In this document: positions 33,469 to 40,945 of the stretch, in pieces
How the letters are laid out: each line of letters begins with the position of its first letter
How positions within the stretch are numbered: position 1 is the first letter of the stretch
Assembly (NCBI GenBank): GCA_963740555.1
Contig: CAVUES010000005.1
Span: 124,001-188,000 of the forward strand
Direction: 5' to 3'
Length of the DNA: 64,000 nucleotides
From: Mayfieldus sp963740555
Lineage (GTDB): Bacteria; Actinomycetota; Thermoleophilia; Solirubrobacterales; 70-9
Position numbers and translations under genes: made by a program
The notes under the pieces: model-generated
Databases searched by the model: none
Told to the model about the DNA's origin: nothing
What the model saw: only the letters and a program-made list of their open reading frames with translations

Positions 33469-34152
33469 TCAGGTCGTCCCGGACGCGCGGCGCAGGGCTT
33501 CGGCACGGAGCTTGCTCTGCTCCAGGCGCCACTCGCGGACCCGCTCGTGGTCGCCGGAGACCAGCACCTCCGGCACCTCCCAGCCGCGATAGCTGGGCGG
33601 ACGGGTGTAATGCGGGTACTCGGGCGCCGCGTCGAGGGCCTCGCTGAACGACTCCTCGACCGCGCTCTCGGCCGAGCCCAGCGCGCCGGGCAGCCTGCGG
33701 ATCATCGCGTCGGCGACGACCATCGCGGCCAGCTCGCCCCCGGCGAGCACATAGCGCCCGATCGAGACCTCGTCATCGGCGAGGTGATCGTGGACGCGCT
33801 GATCGAAGCCCTCGTAGCGCCCGCACAGAAGCGCCAGCGCCGGCTCGGCCGCAAGCTCGCGCACCAGCGCGTCGTCGAGCAGCCGCCCCGCGGGCCCGAG
33901 CACGATGGCCCGCGGCCGGCCGCCGTGGCGGTATGCCGCCTCCAGGGCCGCGTCGACGACGTCGACCCGCAGCACCATGCCCGCGCCGCCCCCGTAGGGA
34001 GCGTCGTCGACCTGGCCGGCGCCGAGCGGCGTCGTGTCGCGGTAATTGAAGAACCTCAGCTCGCTTCCGGCGGCGACGGCGTTGCGCACCGGCCGCTGGG
34101 AGGAGAACCACTCGAAGGCGTCAGGGAATAGCGTGAATACGTCGAGTTTCAA
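33469..34152 (-). CDS. trmD: tRNA (guanine-N1)-methyltransferase
   Basis: About 227 residues. LKLDVFTLFPDAFEWF starts the trefoil-knot SPOUT domain, with DDAPYGGGAGMVLRVD, LLCGRYEGFDQRV and IGRYVLAGGELAAMVV. It makes m1G37 in tRNA. The likely start is TTG at 34152, since no ATG lies near. RimM, normally its neighbour, is missing. The gap to the KH gene is filled by heptad repeats. Confidence 0.93.
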   Translation of the reverse strand: MKLDVFTLFPDAFEWFSSQRPVRNAVAAGSELRFFNYRDTTPLGAGQVDDAPYGGGAGMVLRVDVVDAALEAAYRHGGRPRAIVLGPAGRLLDDALVRELAAEPALALLCGRYEGFDQRVHDHLADDEVSIGRYVLAGGELAAMVVADAMIRRLPGALGSAESAVEESFSEALDAAPEYPHYTRPPSYRGWEVPEVLVSGDHERVREWRLEQSKLRAEALRRASGTT

Positions 34153-34162
34153 GGCAGTAGTG

Positions 34163-34208
34163 GTTCCTTGTAACTCGTTCCTAGGAACAAGGAACTGGGA
34201 ACGAGGAA
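34163..34208. repeat. Palindromic heptad-repeat element between KH gene and trmD
   Basis: GTTCCTTGT (34163-34171) pairs with ACAAGGAAC (34187-34195). Between them is the perfect 12-bp palindrome GTTCCTAGGAAC (34177-34188), and GGGAACGAGGAAC follows. It occupies almost the whole 56-bp gap where rimM would be expected. Confidence 0.7.
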
Positions 34209-34439
34209 CTAATCCAGTATGTCGACGATGACGCGGCGCTCCAGCTTCACCGCCGCCGCCTTGGCGACCGACCGCAGCGCATTGGCGACCCGCCCGCCCT
34301 TGCCGATCACCCGCCCGAGGTCGTCGTCGGCGACGGTGATCTCGTAGACCAGGTCGCCGTCCTCCTCGAACTCGTCGACCTCGACCGCCGCCGGGTCCTC
34401 GACCAGGGCGCGAGTCAGGAACTCGAGCAGGTCCTTCAC
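34209..34439 (-). CDS. khpA: KH-domain RNA-binding protein (KhpA)
   Basis: 76 residues. VKDLLEFLTRALVEDPAAVE leads to ITVADDDLGRVIGKGGRVAN, where GxxG of the KH fold is VIGKGGR. KhpA proteins bind RNA and often pair with KhpB. The start is GTG at 34439, 8 nt after the rpsP stop. The order rpsP-khpA-trmD is widely conserved. Confidence 0.92.
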   Translation of the reverse strand: MKDLLEFLTRALVEDPAAVEVDEFEEDGDLVYEITVADDDLGRVIGKGGRVANALRSVAKAAAVKLERRVIVDILD

Positions 34440-34447
34440 GCGACCAC

Positions 34448-34705
34448 TTACTTGGTGCCGGTCGCCTCGATGCCCTTGGTGCGCAGCAGCTTCGCCGCCG
34501 TCTGCGAGGGCTGGGCACCGCGCTCGAGCCAGTGGCGGGCACGCTCCTCGTCGACCTCGATCACCGAGGGGTCGGTCTGCGGGTTGTAGCGGCCGATCGT
34601 CTCGATCGTGCGCCCATCGCGCGGCGAGCGCTTGTCGGCGACGACGATGCGCCAGATCGGGTTCTTGTTCGAACCCACCCTTCTGAGCCTGATTCGCACG
34701 GACAT
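34448..34705 (-). CDS. rpsP: Ribosomal protein S16
   Basis: 85 residues. SVRIRLRRVGSNKNPIWRIV, then IGRYNPQTDPSVIEVDEERA and GAQPSQTAAKLLRTKGI, all diagnostic of S16. The ATG at 34705 gives the family start. The 184 bp upstream contain a 22-bp tandem repeat and structured element B, so its expression may be controlled there. Confidence 0.95.
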   Translation of the reverse strand: MSVRIRLRRVGSNKNPIWRIVVADKRSPRDGRTIETIGRYNPQTDPSVIEVDEERARHWLERGAQPSQTAAKLLRTKGIEATGTK

Positions 34706-34731
34706 CGGCCAGGCAGGGTACAGGCAGCGCA

Positions 34732-34775
34732 AGGTCGAAGCACGAACGGTCGCAGGCCGAAGCACGAACGGACGC
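34732..34775. repeat. Two tandem 22-bp units upstream of rpsP
   Basis: Two adjacent 22-bp units (34732-34753 and 34754-34775) share 20 positions, with the core CGAAGCACGAACGG. They lie in the rpsP leader, just beside structured element B. Confidence 0.7.
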
Positions 34776-34890
34776 GAAAAGCGAGCAGGTCGTGGGACGC
34801 AGGCAAATCGGCGACGGGAGTGCACTGAATGCGTGCATGACCGAGACGATTTGCCGAGGACCCCGAGATGCGACGCTTTGCAGGGTCCGC
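34769..34890. ncRNA. Structured intergenic element, copy B
   Basis: It lies between ffh and rpsP, starting at the ffh stop on the minus strand. GGCAAATCG (34802-34810) pairs perfectly with CGATTTGCC (34847-34855). Inside are a CGG/CCG helix, GA/GA mismatches and hairpin GTGCAC/GTGCAT. A GAC..GTC hairpin around TTTGCAG is next to the stop. Linking sequence (GCGACG, CGAGA, GACCCCGA) matches copy A at 16480-16601, while helix bases changed in pairs. It lacks the GGAA apical loop of SRP RNA. Confidence 0.55.
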
Positions 34891-36224
34891 TACCGGAGCT
34901 GTTTCAACAACGCCTGCGGGTCGGGCATCTTGCCCGAAGCCATCTGCTTCATCAGCTTGCGGACATTGGCGAACTGCTTCACGAGCTGGTTGACGTGCTG
35001 GACCTTGACCCCGGCGCCGGCGGCGATCCGCTTGCGCCGCGAGCCGTTGATCACCTCCGGATTGCGTCGCTCCTGCGGCGTCATCGAGAGGATGATCGCC
35101 TCGACCCGGTCCAGCTCGCCCTCGTCGACGTCGACGTCCTTCATCCCCTTCATCGCCCCCATCCCGGGAAGCATCCCGATCAGGTTCCCCATCGGTCCCA
35201 TGCGCCGAACCTGGCGCATCTGTCCGAGGAAGTCCTCGAGCGTGAACTGCTCGCGGCGCAGCTTCTCCTGCAGGTCGAGCGCCTGCTCGGCGCTGACCTC
35301 CTTCTCGGCCTTCTCGACGAGGCTCAGGACGTCGCCCATGCCGAGAATCCGGCCCGCCATCCGGTCGGGGTGGAAGCGCTCGAAGTCCTCCAGCTTCTCG
35401 CCCGTCGAGGCGTAGAGGATCGGCTTGCCGGTCACGGCCTTGACCGAGAGCGCCGCGCCGCCGCGGGCATCGCCGTCGAGCTTCGTCATCACGACGCCGT
35501 CGAACTCGGCCGCCTCCGAGAAAGCCTCAGCGACTCCGACCGCGTCCTGGCCGGTCATCGCATCGACGACCAGCAGCACGTCGTGCGGCTTGGTGCGCTT
35601 GCGGATCTTCGCCAGCTCCTCCATCAGCTCGTCGTCGATGTGCAGGCGTCCGGCGGTGTCGACGATCAGCGCGTCGCGGTCCTCGGCCTTCGCCTGGCCG
35701 ACCGCCCACTCGGCGATGTCGACCGGGTCGCGCTCGGTCCCCTGCTGGTAGACGTGGGCGCCGGCTCGCTCGCCGACCGTGACCAGCTGGTCGACCGCCG
35801 CCGGCCGGTAGACGTCGCAGGCAGCCAGGGCGACGTCCTTGCCGCTCTCGGCGAGGTGCTTGGCGAGCTTCGCGCAGGCGGTCGTCTTGCCCGAGCCCTG
35901 AAGCCCGGCCATCAGGATCACGGTGGGGCCGCTGGGGGCGAAGGCGAGGTCGCGCGAGGCACCGCCCATCACCTCGGCCAGCTCCTCGTTGACGATCTTG
36001 GTCAGTTGCTGGCCGGGGTCGAGGCTCTGCATCACCTCGGCGCCCAGGGCGCGCTCCTTGACCGTCGCGGTGAACGCCTTTACGACCTTGAAGTTGACGT
36101 CGGCCTCGAGCAGCGCGAGGCGGATCTCGCGCATCGCGCGGTCGACGTCCTCCTCGGACAGCTTGCCGCGCGAACGGACCTCCGAAAGCGTCGCCTGCAG
36201 GCGCTCGCCGAGTTGGTCGAACAT
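34890..36224 (-). CDS. ffh: Signal recognition particle protein Ffh
   Basis: 444 residues. N domain, then the G domain with P-loop GLQGSGKTT (107-115), DTAGRLHIDDELM and TKLDGDARGG. The Met-rich M domain (MGPMGNLIGMLPGMGAMKGM) ends with the RNA-binding SRRKRIAAGAGVKVQHVNQL. It binds signal sequences and works with FtsY (39916). The two genes are normally close; here an island of about 3.3 kb separates them. Confidence 0.96.
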   Translation of the reverse strand: MFDQLGERLQATLSEVRSRGKLSEEDVDRAMREIRLALLEADVNFKVVKAFTATVKERALGAEVMQSLDPGQQLTKIVNEELAEVMGGASRDLAFAPSGPTVILMAGLQGSGKTTACAKLAKHLAESGKDVALAACDVYRPAAVDQLVTVGERAGAHVYQQGTERDPVDIAEWAVGQAKAEDRDALIVDTAGRLHIDDELMEELAKIRKRTKPHDVLLVVDAMTGQDAVGVAEAFSEAAEFDGVVMTKLDGDARGGAALSVKAVTGKPILYASTGEKLEDFERFHPDRMAGRILGMGDVLSLVEKAEKEVSAEQALDLQEKLRREQFTLEDFLGQMRQVRRMGPMGNLIGMLPGMGAMKGMKDVDVDEGELDRVEAIILSMTPQERRNPEVINGSRRKRIAAGAGVKVQHVNQLVKQFANVRKLMKQMASGKMPDPQALLKQLR

Positions 36225-36247
36225 GGAGCCAGCTTAGATGCTGACGC

Positions 36248-36592
36248 TCAAACCCCTGCTGGGAGGCCGTAACGGGCGACCACGCGGTCGTAGTTGAGGC
36301 GCATCAGCTCGATCACGTCGCGCACGTCGGCCTCGTCCTCGATCCTGCGGGCGGCCGGTCCCTGCTTGCCGGGAAAGACCGGGTGGTCCACGATCCGTCC
36401 CTCGGCCTGCAGGTCGGTCCACACCTGCTTTGGGAAGAAGAAGTGGGCGGCGTGGTCGCCGTGCAGGTGGCCGATCTCATGGGTGGCAACCTTGAACGCG
36501 AACTCGCCGCGGCGTCCCGGGCCCGCCGTCACGCCGCGCCAGGAGGTGACCTCCTCGGTGATCTGCTCGCTCGCTGTCTGCGTGCTCGTCAT
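36248..36592 (-). CDS. Luciferase-domain (DUF5519-like) protein
   Basis: 114 residues. THEIGHLHGDHAAHFFFPK, then GRIVDHPVFPGKQGPAARRI and VIELMRLNYDRVVARYG resemble the small 'luciferase' DUF5519 family, of unclear function. The ATG at 36592 follows CGAGGAGACACC, a strong site. Its promoter carries a MerR/SoxR-type operator (36633-36663) and the neighbouring divergent gene is a broken soxR. This suggests redox-responsive control when the regulator was intact. Confidence 0.65.
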   Translation of the reverse strand: MTSTQTASEQITEEVTSWRGVTAGPGRRGEFAFKVATHEIGHLHGDHAAHFFFPKQVWTDLQAEGRIVDHPVFPGKQGPAARRIEDEADVRDVIELMRLNYDRVVARYGLPAGV

Positions 36593-36632
36593 TGGTGTCT
36601 CCTCGCGGTCCTGATATTCGAGTCGACTACAC

Positions 36633-36663
36633 AAGGTAGAAGTTCGAGTGCACTTGAAGTCAA
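36633..36663 (-). promoter_or_regulatory. MerR/SoxR-type operator-promoter
   Basis: On the minus strand -35 TTGACT (36663-36658) and -10 TACCTT (36638-36633) are 19 bp apart, the stretched spacing typical of MerR-family promoters. The spacer is filled by the dyad TTCGAGT-gc-ACTTGAA (plus strand, 36643-36658; 6 of 7 pairs match). It drives the DUF5519-like gene and faces soxR. Confidence 0.75.
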
Positions 36664-36689
36664 GGGTCTAGTGTGATTTCCTCGAGTCG

Positions 36690-37126
36690 ATGTCCAAGCT
36701 GTTGACGATCGGCGAGGTCGCACGCAGAAGTGGAGTGGCCGCATCGGCGCTGCGCTTCTACGAGGACGGGAACTGATCAGCTCCGTGCGGGGGCTCGGGC
36801 CACCGCCGCTATCCCGGCCGGTCCTGCGGCGGATCGCGTTCATCGTCTTCGCCAGCGGATCGGGCTGACGCTCGAGGAGATCGGTCTGGAGCTGGCAAGC
36901 TGCCCAGACCGCGCACCGACCGCCGCGACTGGTCCGTCTTTCGAGTACTGGACGTCGAGGATCGATCAGCGGATCGCCGAGCTGGAGCGACTCAAGTCGG
37001 GCTCACCGAATGCATCGGGTGCGGATGCCTCTCGCTCGAGCGCTGCCGTCTTCCAATCCCGACGATCGGGCTGCCCACCTCGGCCCCGGTCCGCGCTACT
37101 GGATCGGCGACCGCCGACCGGCCTGA
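36690..37126 (+). pseudogene. soxR: Redox-sensing MerR regulator SoxR, frameshifted
   Basis: MSKLLTIGEVARRSGVAASA then LRFYEDG is a MerR helix-turn-helix start, but a stop follows at residue 29. Shifted frames restore the rest: RIGLTLEEIGLELAS, then WTSRIDQRIAELERLKSG, then CIGCGCLSLERC, the SoxR [2Fe-2S] cysteine cluster. At least four single-base shifts separate these parts. Ends GPGPRYWIGDRRPA. It is probably non-functional unless the shifts are sequencing errors. Confidence 0.8.
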
Positions 37127-37263
37127 CCCGTCGATGGATCGCCGTTAGAGTTGCTGGAGGCTGGGGTTGGTCGAACGCGTGATTAGTGGGCATGATCGTG
37201 CTTGATGTAGCTCTCGAAGTCATCGGGTGTCCTATCCGTGAGTGTGCTGCGATAATGGGAGAT

Positions 37264-37564
37264 ATGGAGGAGAAAACGAAGATCCGTATATCGGTTTGGT
37301 TGGATTTGCTGCTCGTCTACGGCGTGGGCGTGGGAGTGGGCTTCTGGGTCTTTGGACGACAGCACATCGCTGGCGCGGGTGACTCATACGATTGGCCGCT
37401 CGGATTTTGATCGCAGCTTGTTTTGTTGGTGCAATTGGACTAGTCGGCCTGCTGCTCCGACGCTCATTTATCCACAGCTTCGTCGCCTGCTCGGAGTCTT
37501 GACGAATTTCGTGGTCTTCTTCGTCTGGGCACTACTCGCGGCGGCATCGACGGCTGCACGGTGA
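37264..37564 (+). pseudogene. Small membrane protein, frameshifted
   Basis: MEEKTKIRISVWLDLLLVYG and VGVGVGFWVF form a first hydrophobic segment. After a shift the frame reads RILIAACFVGAIGLVGLLLR, then after another TNFVVFFVWALLAAAS. Joined, these make a protein of about 95 residues with three membrane segments. Base composition is less GC-rich than around it. No family recognised. Confidence 0.45.
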
Positions 37565-37570
37565 ACTGCA

Positions 37571-38931
37571 CTAGGGTACGGGAGGCAGACGGCGAACGTG
37601 CCGCGAGACAAGGGCTGCGCGAACCGTTTCGCGAGAACAGGCTCGCCGAACAACCAATGCCTCGCGGTCGGAGGGGGAACGGGAAGGTGTATTGGCCTCG
37701 ACCTTAACGTGATGGAGCTTGACCGTCAGAGGCGTGAGCTTGTCGTGCTTTGCATCGACCGTCAGGAGCATGAGTGGCCATCCCTTTGTCTTCTGCCGCG
37801 GCTTGACCTGATAGGTCACTTGAACCTGATGTCCGCTCATAGTGGCGCTTAGGAGCTTGGGCGCTGGAGGCAGTCGACGACGAAGACGTGCGCCTGCTCT
37901 CCGGATGGGCTCGTGGAGGATTCGAAGTTATCGAAGCAGCCGATGATGCCGTCGCTGAAGTTGGTTGGATCCGACCATACGGCGTGCTGTGCGGGACCGG
38001 TCGGGCTGGATTGGTCAGAGTCCCCCCGCGAGTTGCCCCAACGCCAGGCCAGCCAACCCAGCTGGGAGTCCCGTGGTGGATCACTTCAAGCGTCGGGTTA
38101 ATCGGAAGCTGGTCACCGGGAGCGTGATCTTCGCGCGGGGCCCGGCACTGAGTACACGCCCGCCATCGGGTACGACGCGTGCGAACCCAGGGCTGCGTAG
38201 ACAACGGGGCCCCCGTTGAGCGCGGGTTGATATTGACCCGCCATGCAACGAGCGGCGTCGGTGTGCTGGGCGAAGATCACCTGATCTGGTTTGTTGGTGG
38301 AGTCCAAGCCGACTTCAACCATCTCCCAATCGCCCTCGTGATCGCCGACCCCTAGCACGTCGAAATCGTTGAAGTAGTAGAAGAACCAGTACTGGAGCCA
38401 AAGCTTTCCGCTGGAGTCGCGGACCGCGTGGCCATATATGTGATCGGCGTAACCGGCCGCGTGCAACTGCGCCGCATCCCACTCGTACTGACCATTCGGC
38501 TCGTCAAGCCAGTCGTTTGAGTCGGCCGTCATGCCGTTCGGATAGGTGGACCCGAGCGCGCTCAGACTCAGCGGAAACTCTCCCGAAGCCGTGAAAGGGT
38601 TGGCATCGGCCAACACGGCGCCAGGGTCGCCTCGTCGGCGTCGTAGAGGAGGTTGCCGTACGGCTGGCCGTTGGTCTCGTGCTGCCATAGCCCAAGCAGG
38701 TCGCTGTTGTCGCCCCAGTTGTCGGTGATCTCTGCGGCCGAGTCCGCCAGTAACTGTCCTGAACGTCGTTGCGCAAGGTCGGCACGTAATTGGGGAGTTG
38801 GGCGTCATCGTTGAAGACAAGCGTTGGCGGTGCACCCGCCGACCCACTGGCCTGGGGGGTTGCGATATGTCCGATGGACCCAGGCCCTGCGCCACTGGAG
38901 TTGGACTGAGGTTATTTAGACCTGGCGCCAA
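37571..38931 (-). pseudogene. Vps62-like secreted/surface protein, multiply frameshifted
   Basis: The best piece (38113-38625) reads LQYWFFYYFNDFDVLGVGDH, EGDWEMVEVGLDS and VYAALGSHASYPMAGVYS. This matches the Vps62/DUF946-type domain whose HEGDWE and GSHA motifs are conserved. N-terminal pieces (VFNDDAQLPNYVPTLRNDVQ; ITDNWGDNSDLLGLWQHET) and C-terminal pieces (TPSWVGWPGVWGNSRG; QAHVFVVDCLQ) are in other frames. At least four shifts are needed. A last piece (SGHQVQVTYQVKPRQKTKGW) may be a C-terminal beta domain. Confidence 0.65.
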
Positions 38932-39365
38932 ACTTGCCCATTGGGGCTAAACGCACCAAACAAGATGGTGTTCCCGGTGCTCTGTGTTTCCCACTCGGGC
39001 ATATTTATGGGCCCGGTAGATCGCACCATGGTTGCGGTACCGCCGCCGATTGGCATCACGTAGTAAGGCCCACCTCCGGTGTCGGGACCAGCTGAGGCCT
39101 CGAACATGATCTGGTCGCCAGAGGGACTTATGGTTGGATCTGCCACGTTGTACCCGGGGGTGTTCAGAAGGCGAGGCGTCGTGGATGACGGGTCCAGGAT
39201 GTACAACCGACCTTGCGGCCGCGCATCGGACCAAATAACTCGCCGCTTGGCGACCCAGTCGAACGGAATGCGAGCGCTCCCTTGCTCGTCATGATGGGGT
39301 GGGACAAATAGACAGGTGGTGGGAACGCAACTATCTTGCGAAGATGAGTCCCATCGGTGTTTCAT
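38916..39365 (-). CDS. WD40/PD40-like beta-propeller protein, C-terminal half
   Basis: 149 residues with TolB-type repeats: GRLYILDPSSTTPRLLNTPG, YNVADPTISPSGDQIMFEAS, PEWETQSTGNTILFGAFSPN. It starts in a 4-bp overlap (ATGA) with the stop of the lipoprotein ORF upstream. The first about 35 residues do not look like a true N-terminus. Most likely the two ORFs are one propeller protein split by a frameshift. Confidence 0.5.
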   Translation of the reverse strand: MKHRWDSSSQDSCVPTTCLFVPPHHDEQGSARIPFDWVAKRRVIWSDARPQGRLYILDPSSTTPRLLNTPGYNVADPTISPSGDQIMFEASAGPDTGGGPYYVMPIGGGTATMVRSTGPINMPEWETQSTGNTILFGAFSPNGQVWRQV

Positions 39366-39724
39366 GCCCAGATCTCGCCTCGATTGCTGCCGATTATCTC
39401 TTTACCGTTCGGCGTATAGCGAACATCTGAAAACTCACCCTGAGTTTCAGCGTCATATATGTCCTGGGTTGATTTGTCTCCAAGATTCTCAACTACAACA
39501 TCTCCACTATCGCTGTTACCAGGGATGAGCGTGGGGGAAAACACGATCTGCTTCCCATCGGGAGCAACTCCGAGTCCCTGCACCGAAGCACTGTTGATGC
39601 GGCTGACAGCACCGTTATTCCCCAAGGAATACAGCCCATCGGAGCTCTGGACGATGATCGTCGGGGCACAACCGCTCGCAAGTAACGCAAGTGAACCGAG
39701 CAAGGCGCATGTGATCGCTTTCAT
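39362..39724 (-). CDS. Lipoprotein with PD40-type repeats, N-terminal half
   Basis: 120 residues. A lipoprotein signal peptide (MKAITCALLGSLALLASGC, lipobox LASGC, lipid Cys19) precedes propeller-like repeats (VQGLGVAPDGKQIVFSPT; DVRYTPNGKEIIGSNRGEIW). The stop comes where a further repeat would be expected, and the next ORF supplies more of the same. It is probably the front part of a broken gene in the low-GC island. Confidence 0.55.
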   Translation of the reverse strand: MKAITCALLGSLALLASGCAPTIIVQSSDGLYSLGNNGAVSRINSASVQGLGVAPDGKQIVFSPTLIPGNSDSGDVVVENLGDKSTQDIYDAETQGEFSDVRYTPNGKEIIGSNRGEIWA

Positions 39725-39915
39725 CGGCAGACTGACCCAAGCGTCATATGGCCCGCATGCGTCGACTGAGACATGTCCCCCTTACGCTACTGTCGGGGCT
39801 GGGGAGATACAACCGCAGAAATAGGTAAGGCATAGGTGCAAGAGTGGTTGTCGATAGGGCAGCCCAACTGGCCCGATAGGACTCGGGATCCGGTCGGCCT
39901 AGACCCGCAAACCGG

Positions 39916-40920
39916 CTAGGGCGCCAGCAGCGCCCGCGCGAACTCGGCGGGATCGAACGGGCGCAGGTCCTCGAGGCCCTCGCCGATGCCGATCAGCTTC
40001 ACCGGCGTCTCCAGCTCCTTCGCGATCGCCAGCGTGATGCCGCCCTTGGCGGTTCCGTCGAGCTTCGTCAGCACGACTCCGGAGACCTCGGCCGCGTCGG
40101 CGAAGGCCTGCGCTTGGCGCAGACCGTTCTGCCCCGTCGTGGCGTCGATCGTGATCAGCGTCTCGTGCGGGGCCCCTTCGAGGCGCTTGCCGATCACCCG
40201 CCTGACCTTGGCCAGCTCGTCCATCAGGTTTCCCTGCGTCTGCAGGCGGCCGGCGGTGTCGACGATCACGACGTCGGCGCCGCGGGCCTGCGCCGCCTCG
40301 ACGGCGTCATAGGCGACGGCGCCCGGATCGGAGCCCGCCGCCGAACGCACGATCTGCGCCCCCGCGCGGTCGGCCCACTCCGCGAGCTGCTCGACCGCCG
40401 CCGCCCGGAAGGTGTCGGCGGCGGCGATGATCACGTCCAGCTCCAGCTCCTTGGCGAGGTGCCAGGCGACCTTGCCGATCGTCGTCGTCTTGCCGGTCCC
40501 GTTGACGCCGACCATCATCAGCACCGCCGGCTGAGCCGAGAGATCGATGCGGGGCTCGCCCACGGCGGCCACCTCGGCGACGATCTCGACCAGGCGCTCC
40601 TGCACCGCGGCGCCATCGGGGGGAACGGCGCCCGACTCGACGTCGCGCTCGAGCCGCTCGACGATCTCGGCTGTGGTCGGGGCGCCGACGTCGGCGAGGA
40701 TCAGCAGCTCCTCGAGCCGCTCCCAGGTCTCCTCGTCGATGCGATCGAAGATGCTGGCCGAGATCTCCTCCGCCAGTGCCTGGCGGCTGCGGGCGAGGCT
40801 CTCGCGCAGTCGGCGGAAGACCCCCTGAGGTTCTTCGCCGGCGTCATCGCCACTATCGGCAGCGGCTTCGGGGACCGCCCGGTCGCCGAGGTCGAAGATG
40901 TCGTGCCAGCTCACCGCCAT
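39916..40920 (-). CDS. ftsY: Signal recognition particle receptor FtsY
   Basis: 334 residues. A short acidic A region is followed by the N domain (about 35-110) and the G domain with P-loop GVNGTGKTT (138-146), AADTFRAAAVEQL, DTAGRLQTQGNLM and TKLDGTAKGG. GIGEGLEDLRPFDP ends it. It docks Ffh-ribosome complexes at the membrane. An IS481-type element separates it from smc, its usual upstream neighbour. Confidence 0.96.
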   Translation of the reverse strand: MAVSWHDIFDLGDRAVPEAAADSGDDAGEEPQGVFRRLRESLARSRQALAEEISASIFDRIDEETWERLEELLILADVGAPTTAEIVERLERDVESGAVPPDGAAVQERLVEIVAEVAAVGEPRIDLSAQPAVLMMVGVNGTGKTTTIGKVAWHLAKELELDVIIAAADTFRAAAVEQLAEWADRAGAQIVRSAAGSDPGAVAYDAVEAAQARGADVVIVDTAGRLQTQGNLMDELAKVRRVIGKRLEGAPHETLITIDATTGQNGLRQAQAFADAAEVSGVVLTKLDGTAKGGITLAIAKELETPVKLIGIGEGLEDLRPFDPAEFARALLAP

Positions 40921-40939
40921 CGCCGCGGCAGGCTAGCGA

Positions 40940-40945
40940 GCTAGG
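40940..40945. repeat. Target-site duplication, left copy
   Basis: GCTAGG directly before the insertion sequence; the same six bases follow its right end (41990-41995). Confidence 0.75.

Noticed and set aside
34769..34890. Structured element B as the SRP RNA, given its place beside ffh
   Set aside because: The conserved apical part of SRP RNA (GGAA loop with AGCAGCC) is absent, and a similar element sits beside an L,D-transpeptidase gene.
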